Part shown: piece after piece, positions 5,429 to 11,489 of the stretch
Layout: each line of letters opens with the position of its first letter
Numbering within the stretch: position 1 is the stretch's first letter
Assembly (NCBI GenBank): GCA_023435325.1
Contig: JAEYRT010000306.1
Span: 1-11,489 of the forward strand
Direction of reading: 5' to 3'
DNA from: Pseudomonadota bacterium
Lineage (GTDB): Bacteria > Pseudomonadota > Gammaproteobacteria > Burkholderiales > Burkholderiaceae_C
DNA: 11,489 bases
Translations under genes and position numbers: made by a program
The notes under the pieces: model-generated
What the model saw: the letters and a program-made list of their open reading frames with translations, nothing else
The model's database searches: none
What the model was told of the DNA's origin: nothing

Positions 5429-5982
5429 GCGCACTTGACCTGGATTGGAGCCGTAGCCAGACCACGTTGGGGAACTTGTGGGCCGGCACGCTATCCATTC
5501 CTGCTTCTGCCCCGGTTTCGAGCGGGCAGTTCCGAGCCATAGAAAGACCTACGGAGATGGACACTTCGTCTTGTCCCGAACCCCAGAACCTTCTGCGCCA
5601 TGTGCGCAGCAACATCGTGCAGTCGATCCGTGCATTTCGCATTCAGGATCTGCAACAGGCAGCCCAGGCCACAGGCCAGCATTTCCTGTATGCCAATCTG
5701 GCACATGCACAAACCAAGCAAGACGCCCTGGATCTGATTGCCGTGCAGTTCCACTTTCCTGCACACTTTGGCAAGAACTTCGATGCGCTGTATGACTGCC
5801 TCACCGATCCGCTGCACAAGGCCGGACCCCAGCCGGGTTTCGTGGTGGTTCTGGATCAGTTGCCCATCGCACACAAGTTTGACAAGGAAGTGCGCGAGCA
5901 ATTTCTGGATTGCTTTCGCGACGCAGCCGACTATTGGGCCGAGCGCAAGATCCCTTTCCGCTGCTTTTACTCTTTCCTGTAA
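5425..5982 (+). CDS. Barstar-family ribonuclease inhibitor
   Basis: The 185-residue protein ends in a barstar domain (from about residue 88). Its key block FPAHFGKNFDALYDCLTD (111-128) matches barstar's YYGENLDALWDCLTG. Asp120 and Asp124 correspond to barstar Asp35 and Asp39, the latter being the residue that plugs the barnase active site. Barstar is about 90 residues long, so there is a roughly 85-residue N-terminal extension of unknown role; similar long forms occur in betaproteobacteria as far as I recall. There is no signal peptide, so it should stay in the cytoplasm and neutralise any ribonuclease that is not exported. The start at 5425 has GGAAG about 8 nt upstream and overlaps the ribonuclease stop codon by 4 nt, which implies translational coupling. 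An internal ATG at 5557 has its GGAG directly abutting and is less likely. A terminator follows. Confidence 0.92.
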   Translation: MSALDLDWSRSQTTLGNLWAGTLSIPASAPVSSGQFRAIERPTEMDTSSCPEPQNLLRHVRSNIVQSIRAFRIQDLQQAAQATGQHFLYANLAHAQTKQDALDLIAVQFHFPAHFGKNFDALYDCLTDPLHKAGPQPGFVVVLDQLPIAHKFDKEVREQFLDCFRDAADYWAERKIPFRCFYSFL

Positions 5983-6009
5983 ACGCACCGCGGCAGGGTC
6001 TGGCCCAAC

Positions 6010-6040
6010 AAAAAGCGCCTTGAAATCAAGGCGCTTTTTT
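6010..6040. terminator. Bidirectional intrinsic terminator between the barstar and rsmA genes
   Basis: AAAAAGCGCCTTGA (6010-6023) pairs exactly with TCAAGGCGCTTTTT (6026-6039). It gives a T-run on both strands, six T on the plus strand (6035-6040) and five on the minus strand (6014-6010). It lies 27 nt after the barstar stop codon and about 45 nt beyond the end of rsmA, so it can serve both convergent transcripts. Confidence 0.9.
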
Positions 6041-6084
6041 ACAACCCCAGAAGGCTCCAGGGCTTATACAGTCAAGCCCGGCAG

Positions 6085-6855
6085 CTATGCTTTTGGCGAA
6101 AGCTGGGCTGCCAGCGCTTCGTACTCGGCCACAGGCACTTCTTCGGCGCGGCGTTGCAGGTCAAACGTACCTGCAAACCCCTTTTCTTCCAGCCACTTGC
6201 CCAATGTATTGCGCAAAATTTTGCGGCGCTGACTGAACGCCACCTGTACCAGCTCTTCCAGTAACTTGGGGTCGAGCTGCGCAGGCTTGGCACGCGGCAC
6301 CATGCGCACCACGGCGCTGTTGACCTTCGGTGGCGGGTCAAAGCTCTCGGGTGGCACGAACAGTACGTTCTCCATGGCATAGCGCCACTGCAGCATGACC
6401 GAAAGGCGCCCGTAGTCGGAGTTGCCGGCATCGGCCACCATGCGGTCGATCACCTCTTTTTGCAGCATGAAGTGCTGGTCTTCGATCACATCCACATGTT
6501 CCAGCAGGTGAAACAAGATGGGCGAGGAGATGTTGTAGGGCAGATTGCCAGCGACGCGCAGCTTGGGCACGCCCATTTCCTGCGCCAGCGCGGTGAAGTC
6601 CACCTTGAGCACATCCGATTCAATGACCTTGAGCTGGGGCTTGGTACGCAAGCGCGCAGCCAAGTCACGGTCCAGCTCGATCACGGTAATCTGGCCCGTA
6701 CGCTCGACCAAAGGTTGTGTCAGCGCCATCAGGCCGGGGCCAATTTCCACCAAAGGTTGGCCGGGACGTGGGTCGATGGCTTTGACGATGGAGTCAATGA
6801 TGCCGTGATCGGTCAGAAAGTTCTGACCGAAACGTTTGCGAGGAATATGTTTCAC
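6085..6855 (-). CDS. rsmA: 16S rRNA (adenine1518/1519-N6)-dimethyltransferase
   Basis: The 256-residue protein (also called KsgA) uses S-adenosylmethionine to dimethylate two adjacent adenines in the 3' terminal hairpin of 16S rRNA, a late step of small-subunit assembly. Seen here: the N-terminal RKRFGQNFL block (residues 6-14), SAM-binding motif I EIGPGL (37-42), acidic residues ELD (60-62) and ESD (79-81), the catalytic NLPYNISSP (104-112), and the C-terminal FSQRRKILRNTLG block. Motif I continues GPGLMALT, whereas E. coli has GPGLAALT; the Met is unusual but not at a catalytic position. Translation begins at GTG (6855), 11 nt after the surA stop codon, with no visible Shine-Dalgarno sequence, so it probably depends on translation of surA. 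It is the last gene of the lptD-surA-rsmA unit. Confidence 0.97.
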   Translation of the reverse strand: MKHIPRKRFGQNFLTDHGIIDSIVKAIDPRPGQPLVEIGPGLMALTQPLVERTGQITVIELDRDLAARLRTKPQLKVIESDVLKVDFTALAQEMGVPKLRVAGNLPYNISSPILFHLLEHVDVIEDQHFMLQKEVIDRMVADAGNSDYGRLSVMLQWRYAMENVLFVPPESFDPPPKVNSAVVRMVPRAKPAQLDPKLLEELVQVAFSQRRKILRNTLGKWLEEKGFAGTFDLQRRAEEVPVAEYEALAAQLSPKA

Positions 6856-6866
6856 GCGAGAGAAAT

Positions 6867-8261
6867 TTATTGCGGCGGGTCGCGGTATTCCACATAGGCC
6901 TGTCCGCGCAGCTCTTGCAGCCAGGTGGCATAGGCCTTTTCCAGCTTTTCTTCGCGGACCACGTCACGCAGCATTTCGCGCTGCTCGCGTGGTGTCAATG
7001 TGGCTTGGCGGCGATCCACCAGTTGAATCAGGTGCACACCAAAACGTGAAACCACGGGGAGGCTGACCTCTCCGGGCTGCAGGGCATTGAGGGCCTGCTC
7101 GAACTCAGGCACGTAACGACCGGGGCCTGCCCAGCCCAGGTCACCACCCATCGGGGCGCTGCCGTCTTCCGAGTACTGGCGCGCCACGGCTTCAAAGCTG
7201 GCGCCACCTTCAATGCGCTGGCGCAGCTCCAGCAATCGCTGGGCAGCTTCACGCTCCCCCAATTGTGGCGAAGTACGCAGCAAGATGTGGCGTGCATGGT
7301 TTTGCGTGACCACGGCCGGCACACCGCTGGCGCTCTTGTCGATCACCTTCAGGATGTGAAAACCTGCGGCAGAACGCACCGGCCCTACGAGCCCACCGAC
7401 AGGCGCACCGGCCACAGCTTCGACGAACAGTTCGGGATAACGGTCGGCAGGGCGCATGCCCAATACGGCCTGGCCACCATCGGAAAAACGCTGTGCCACG
7501 GCAGCGAAGTCGGACTCGGTGCGCGCAGCCTCCAAGGCCTGCTGGGCACGCGCCTGCAGCTCGGCCACCTGGGCCTGTGTGGCCTGCTCGGGCACGGCAA
7601 TCAGAATGTGGCCGAGGTTCAGGGTTGCCGATGCCATATCGGACTGTCCGCTTTGGCGGCGCTGTTCGGCCATGTACTGGTCGATGTCGTATTCGGTCAC
7701 CTTGACACGCCCGTCCACCTCACGGTTTTGCAAACGCTGCATCAGCATCTGGTTGCGGATTTCTTCGCGCAGCTGGCGCTCATCCACACCCTGTCTGGCC
7801 ATTTCCCGGCGCATGCCAGCCTGATCCAGGCCGTTTTGGCGCGCCATGTTTTCCAGGGCCTGCTCGACGGCGTAATCATCCACCTTGATGCCGCTCTCCA
7901 GCGCCATCTGGATCTGCGCTTTCTCCACGATCAGGCGCTCCAGCACTTCGCGCGACATTTCTTGCGCGGAAGGCAGCTGCTGCACCCCTTGCTCACGCAT
8001 GTTTTGCAGCACGCGCTGAATGCGCGCACGCACCTCGTTGTTGGTGACCGGCTCCGAGTTGACGATGGCCACAATGTAGTCGGCCGAGCGCACGGCCGGT
8101 GCGGCTTGTGCAGAAGGCTGTGCCGATTGCGTCAGTGCCCGGGAAAGCTCGTCGCTGCTGCCTGCGCGTACACCTTGTGCATGCACCGACCAGGAAGAAA
8201 GAACTGCTGCGCAGACAAGCCCGAGGGCGAAATGGCGAGGCATAGAGATCAGGTGACGCAT
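6867..8261 (-). CDS. surA: Periplasmic chaperone / peptidyl-prolyl isomerase SurA
   Basis: The 464-residue precursor has a signal peptide with likely cleavage at VHA|QG (28/29), then an Ala/Ser/Gln-rich linker to about residue 58. The SurA N-terminal chaperone domain (about 60-200) starts DYIVAIVNSEPVTNNEV. Two parvulin (PpiC) domains follow at about 214-308 (LGHILIAV...GFHILKVID) and 322-418 (ARHILLRT...GGDLGWAGPG...GVHLIQLVD), then the C-terminal helix (421-452). SurA escorts unfolded outer-membrane proteins across the periplasm; the LptD encoded just upstream is a known client in E. coli. The ATG at 8261 lies 9 nt after the lptD stop codon. Another in-frame ATG at 8243 would drop six residues and still leave a signal peptide; neither has a good ribosome-binding sequence, so the exact start is open. 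Confidence 0.96.
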   Translation of the reverse strand: MRHLISMPRHFALGLVCAAVLSSWSVHAQGVRAGSSDELSRALTQSAQPSAQAAPAVRSADYIVAIVNSEPVTNNEVRARIQRVLQNMREQGVQQLPSAQEMSREVLERLIVEKAQIQMALESGIKVDDYAVEQALENMARQNGLDQAGMRREMARQGVDERQLREEIRNQMLMQRLQNREVDGRVKVTEYDIDQYMAEQRRQSGQSDMASATLNLGHILIAVPEQATQAQVAELQARAQQALEAARTESDFAAVAQRFSDGGQAVLGMRPADRYPELFVEAVAGAPVGGLVGPVRSAAGFHILKVIDKSASGVPAVVTQNHARHILLRTSPQLGEREAAQRLLELRQRIEGGASFEAVARQYSEDGSAPMGGDLGWAGPGRYVPEFEQALNALQPGEVSLPVVSRFGVHLIQLVDRRQATLTPREQREMLRDVVREEKLEKAYATWLQELRGQAYVEYRDPPQ

Positions 8262-8270
8262 GGAGAAAGC

Positions 8271-10688
8271 TTAGTCGTAATTGCTAAAACGGCTGGGTAC
8301 AGAGCCAGTGCCATCGCGCAGGGGGCGATAACCTGGGACGAACTCTTGCAGGCTGCGCATCGGGTCTGCGCCCAGGCTCAGGCGCGAGAAACCCACGAAC
8401 TCGAGCTGGAACAGCAAACGGGTGTTGGCGTCGCGGCGGCTATTTTGTACCCGCTCCACGACAACGCGCCCAATCCAGCAGCAGCTGTCATATTCGAAAC
8501 CAACAATGGCGTCGACCAGTTTGCGGTCGTACATGCTGTAATTGAGCCGCCCGACGCTGTACCAGCGCCCGCCGCCAGTGAGTTCCCCAAAGGCATTGCT
8601 TCGCCCCTGGTTCAGCGGCCATTGCCAGCCAAAGTCCACCTGCTCGCTGCCCTGGTTGGCAATTTGCAGGCTGTTTGCACGCTGATAGCGATAAGCCGCG
8701 CTCAGCGTCTTGTAAGGCCCTGGCGTGTAACGGCCGCTGATGGAGGCACGGGTGGTGCGGCCCACGTCGCGGTTGTACTGCACTGTACTGTCGAAGCTCC
8801 AGCGCTGGTTCAGACTCACGCCAGCGCCCACCAGGACGTCCGACCAGCCTTTCTCACCCAGGGTGTCATACCCCAGACCCACACGCTGGTCCTCGAAGCG
8901 CAAACGCTGCGCCACCCCGAAACGGGCCACCTCGGCGCCGTTATCCGCCCGCAGATAGCGCGTGGTCAGGCCCAAGGTCACCATGTTGTTGTCTGCAATG
9001 CGGTCCCGCCCCGTGTAACTGTTTTCGCTGTAGATGGAGCCGAAGTTGAAATCCGCCAGTGCCGTGTCATACAGCGGCAACATGCTTTGATCGCGATAGG
9101 GCGTGTAGGTATAGAAAGCGCGTGGCTCCAGGGTCTGGACGTAATTGCTGCCGCGCCAAGCCGTTTCGCGCTCAAACACCAGGCCAGTGTCCAGACTCAC
9201 GGTCGGGATCGTGCGCGAGACGCTTTGAGGCCGCAGCGCGGAGGCGTCATTGAACTGGTAGTGGCTGGTCTGCAACTGCAGCTTGGGGGTGATAAAGCCT
9301 CCGGGCAGCAGATAGGGACGGCTGATCTGTGCCAGCGCATAGCTGCGCTGACCGTTGTCTGGATGGTTCAGACCATTCCAGGTGTCGGCTTCGAAGCGCG
9401 TGGTTTCCGCCGTGAGGTTCACATCCCAGCCTTGGGAAGCCCAGTGCGTCGTGTCGTAGCTCCAGCGCAACTGCGGCAGGCGATTGAAAGGGGGTGCAAT
9501 CGGCGCATCCAGATCCTGCAGCACCTGCCACTTCTGCGCGTACAGAGAAACCAGGTGCCGCCCCGCACTCCAGGTCGCCATGCCATCGCTGCTGAGCAGG
9601 CGCTTGTCGCTGTTTGCAAAGCTCATGCTGGCGCGTGAGCCGGGCATCTGGCTGAAGTCGCGCCAGTAGTCGTCATCGCTGACGCGATTGAGGTTCCAGC
9701 GCAGGCCGATTCCACCCACGGGCGATTGCAGCGAGGTGCTGTGGCTCCAGCTGTAGCCCCAGCGATCACGGTCGCGCAGCTTGTCATCGGGCATGTATTC
9801 CAGATCCAGCACCCCTTCGTAGGTGGGCTCCAGATAGCGGAATTCCGTGCCGATGCTCACGCCCCGCTTGGACATGATGGTGGGCGTGATGGTGGCATCG
9901 CGATTGGGCGCGATGTTCCAGTAATAGGGCTGGCTGTATTCCAGACCGCTTTCGCTGTCGATGCCAATCGTGGGCGGCAGCAAGCCGGACTTGCGCTTGT
10001 CGGACAGCGGGAAACTGATGGCCGGCACCGGCAGGATAGGTACGCCCTTGAATTCCAGCCTGCCGCCATGGGCCACCCCCACGTCCTCCGCACGGTCGAG
10101 CTCGATGCGCTCCGCGCGGATCATCCAGTCCGGCTCCCAGCTGGCTTCATCGTCGCGCAGGCAGGTGGTGTAAGTGGCCTGATAGACCACGGTGTTGTCA
10201 CGGTCCACGAATTGCACGCGGTCTGCGTCGCCATGGCCCTGCGTTTCCAGGAATTGGTAGGTGGCCTGGGTGAAGTCGCCCTGAAACGCATCAACTTGCA
10301 GCTGCAACCGGGTGCCCTCATACACATTGCCGGCGCTGTTGATGTGCACATTGCCTTCGGCCGTGACCGTGTCGTCCGCAACGGTGTATTCGACCCGGTC
10401 GGCACGGATGACGGTATCCCCGCGGCGCAGCTCGGCGCCACCTTCCAGCACGGCATTGATGTCGGCCTGACCGGAAATCTGTTCTGCCCTGATATAGGAC
10501 GGCAGCTGCTCACGCAATTCGGGCGCGATGACCTCCTGCAACTGCAGGCTGGGTTTGAGCTGCGGTGCGGGCAGCGCCGTTTCCCAAGCGCTTTGAGCCT
10601 GTGCATTCCACGCAGCAATCGCGGCCCATGCCATGGCCAGTGACGCAGCCAGAGGGCGTCGGCGGAGTGTGGAAAGGTGCAAAGGCAT
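8271..10688 (-). CDS. lptD: LPS-assembly outer-membrane protein LptD
   Basis: The 805-residue precursor begins MPLHLSTLRRRPLAASLAMA, a textbook signal peptide, with cleavage likely at AQA|QS (32/33). An OstA/LptA-like beta-jellyroll (about residues 65-170) contains IRADRVEYTVADDTVTAEGN. The long C-terminal part is the outer-membrane barrel that, with LptE, delivers LPS to the cell surface. Three cysteines are seen in the mature protein: Cys176 (YTTCL) and the adjacent pair Cys736-Cys737 (YDSCCW). These match E. coli Cys173 and Cys724-725, but there is no partner for E. coli Cys31. I chose ATG at 10688 because it gives a clean signal peptide; an in-frame GTG at 10760 would add 24 residues before it. 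No strong Shine-Dalgarno is visible. It is first in the lptD-surA-rsmA unit and is divergent from amgK, with 96 bp between start codons. Confidence 0.96.
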   Translation of the reverse strand: MPLHLSTLRRRPLAASLAMAWAAIAAWNAQAQSAWETALPAPQLKPSLQLQEVIAPELREQLPSYIRAEQISGQADINAVLEGGAELRRGDTVIRADRVEYTVADDTVTAEGNVHINSAGNVYEGTRLQLQVDAFQGDFTQATYQFLETQGHGDADRVQFVDRDNTVVYQATYTTCLRDDEASWEPDWMIRAERIELDRAEDVGVAHGGRLEFKGVPILPVPAISFPLSDKRKSGLLPPTIGIDSESGLEYSQPYYWNIAPNRDATITPTIMSKRGVSIGTEFRYLEPTYEGVLDLEYMPDDKLRDRDRWGYSWSHSTSLQSPVGGIGLRWNLNRVSDDDYWRDFSQMPGSRASMSFANSDKRLLSSDGMATWSAGRHLVSLYAQKWQVLQDLDAPIAPPFNRLPQLRWSYDTTHWASQGWDVNLTAETTRFEADTWNGLNHPDNGQRSYALAQISRPYLLPGGFITPKLQLQTSHYQFNDASALRPQSVSRTIPTVSLDTGLVFERETAWRGSNYVQTLEPRAFYTYTPYRDQSMLPLYDTALADFNFGSIYSENSYTGRDRIADNNMVTLGLTTRYLRADNGAEVARFGVAQRLRFEDQRVGLGYDTLGEKGWSDVLVGAGVSLNQRWSFDSTVQYNRDVGRTTRASISGRYTPGPYKTLSAAYRYQRANSLQIANQGSEQVDFGWQWPLNQGRSNAFGELTGGGRWYSVGRLNYSMYDRKLVDAIVGFEYDSCCWIGRVVVERVQNSRRDANTRLLFQLEFVGFSRLSLGADPMRSLQEFVPGYRPLRDGTGSVPSRFSNYD

Positions 10689-10784
10689 AGAAAAAGCGTG
10701 TGGGCTCACTGGCGCATCGAATGGAAACAGGGAAAGAAGGTGAACGCAGAAGGACTCCACGCCGTTTGTAGAATCGGATTATCC

Positions 10785-11489
10785 ATGAGTGATCCTATGC
10801 TCCCCACATCTCCTGTTGTTTGGGCCGACGCCCGTCGCCAATCTTTGTTCGAACCATGGCTGGCCGGCTTGACCCAGCTCCACGCGCTGCGCCCGGACAG
10901 TCTACGTGCTGCTTCAGCAGATGCAAGCTTCCGTCGCTATCTGCGTGTGGACACGCAAGACGGCCGCAGCCTGATCATCATGGATGCGCCGCCCGACAAG
11001 GAGAACTGCCAGCCTTTTGTGCAGGTTCAGGCGCTGATGGCGCAGGCGGGTCTGCCGGTGCCGGACATCCTGGCATGGCATGAAGCCAACGGCTTCATGC
11101 TGCTCACCGACATGGGCAGCCGCACGTTGATTGAAATCCTGAACCCTGAAAAACCGCGCGATGCCGAGCCCTGGTACCGCGAAGCCACGGAGTTGCTGCT
11201 GCGGTGGCAGCAAGCATCGCAGCCCGGTATGCTCCCCGTCTATGACGAAGCCTTGCTGCGCCGCGAATTGCAGCTGTTTCCCGACTGGTACATCGGCAAG
11301 CACCGCCAGTTCACGCTGGATGACCCGCAGCAGGCAGTGCTGAGCAAGACGTTTGACACCATCGTGGCCGAGAACCTGCGTGCCCCCAGTGTCTATGTGC
11401 ATCGCGACTTCATGGCACGCAATCTGATGCTGCCTGCCCATGAAGGTGCGGGACTTTCCATTCTGGACTTCCAGGATGCCGTCTACGGC
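10785..11489 (+). CDS. amgK: Cell-wall sugar anomeric kinase AmgK (aminoglycoside phosphotransferase fold), partial
   Basis: From ATG at 10785 an open frame of 235 codons runs without a stop to the window edge; the C-terminal third is missing. The protein reads ADASFRRYLRV (residues 45-55, nucleotide-binding N-lobe), LIIMDAPPDKENCQPF (63-78), LLTDMG (106-111), the catalytic loop VHRDFMARNLML (205-216) with Asp208 and Asn213, and the metal-binding ILDFQDAVYG (226-235). This is the pattern of AmgK kinases, which phosphorylate N-acetylmuramate and N-acetylglucosamine at the anomeric position in peptidoglycan recycling. AmgK genes usually lie divergent from lptD and are followed by the uridylyltransferase gene murU in pseudomonads and many betaproteobacteria; murU would be beyond the edge. 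GGAT about 5 nt upstream supports the start; a second ATG at 10797 is possible. A -10-like TAGAAT at 10769-10774 would leave only a very short leader. Confidence 0.93.
   Translation, partial: MSDPMLPTSPVVWADARRQSLFEPWLAGLTQLHALRPDSLRAASADASFRRYLRVDTQDGRSLIIMDAPPDKENCQPFVQVQALMAQAGLPVPDILAWHEANGFMLLTDMGSRTLIEILNPEKPRDAEPWYREATELLLRWQQASQPGMLPVYDEALLRRELQLFPDWYIGKHRQFTLDDPQQAVLSKTFDTIVAENLRAPSVYVHRDFMARNLMLPAHEGAGLSILDFQDAVYG

Noticed and set aside
7263..9638. 791-codon open frame on the plus strand across surA and lptD
   Set aside because: It is antisense to two clear genes and crosses their boundary, with low-complexity His/Gln/Ala composition and no family resemblance.
9726..10643. 305-codon plus-strand open frame opposite the lptD 5' part
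   Set aside because: It is a complementary-frame shadow of lptD without a ribosome-binding site or known motif.
10689..10760. 24-residue N-terminal extension of LptD from a GTG at 10760
   Set aside because: The segment before MPLHLS does not fit a signal peptide and has no ribosome-binding site, while the ATG at 10688 gives a clean one.

Overview
The window looks like chromosomal DNA of a betaproteobacterium, most likely a member of the Comamonadaceae (Comamonas-like; genus not certain). The grounds are GC-rich coding sequence, an orphan Bug-type solute receptor, an lptD-surA-rsmA cluster with amgK divergent from it, and a MaeB-type malic enzyme. No mobile element, CRISPR array, rRNA or tRNA gene was recognised.

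Layout. (i) Positions 1-293, minus strand: the N-terminal part of an MHYT-domain integral membrane sensor that leaves the window. Its reading frame seems to shift between the first hydrophobic segment and the MHYT motif, so it is either a pseudogene or a sequence error. (ii) Positions 294-516: a divergent intergenic region with a perfect 16-bp palindrome and a Fur-box-like site just before a plus-strand gene for a small membrane protein made of two tandem DUF2061 repeats (517-1008). (iii) Positions 1009-1281: a non-coding stretch with hairpins, one of them a clear terminator for the minus-strand tripartite tricarboxylate transporter receptor (1282-2271). (iv) Positions 2272-2574: a divergent control region with an inverted repeat ahead of maeB (2575-4884), which ends in a strong terminator. 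(v) Positions 5021-5982: a two-gene unit encoding a secreted RNase Sa/barnase-type ribonuclease and its barstar-family inhibitor, with a 4-bp ATGA overlap. (vi) A bidirectional terminator separates this unit from a convergent minus-strand operon, lptD-surA-rsmA (10688 down to 6085). (vii) Divergent from lptD, an amgK-type sugar kinase gene (from 10785) runs off the right edge.

How the genes work together. SurA is the periplasmic chaperone that escorts outer-membrane barrels, and LptD, a SurA client, inserts LPS in the outer membrane. RsmA methylates 16S rRNA and rides on the same transcript. AmgK belongs to peptidoglycan sugar recycling, so the right third is a cell-envelope locus. MaeB supplies pyruvate and NADPH from malate, and the Bug protein probably captures an organic acid in the periplasm. 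The barnase/barstar pair is a nuclease plus self-protection module. Everything here belongs to families known to me. The most worthwhile points are the RNase/barstar pair with its unusual cysteine layout, the Fur-like site before the duplicated DUF2061 gene, the LptD cysteine pattern, and the broken MHYT gene.
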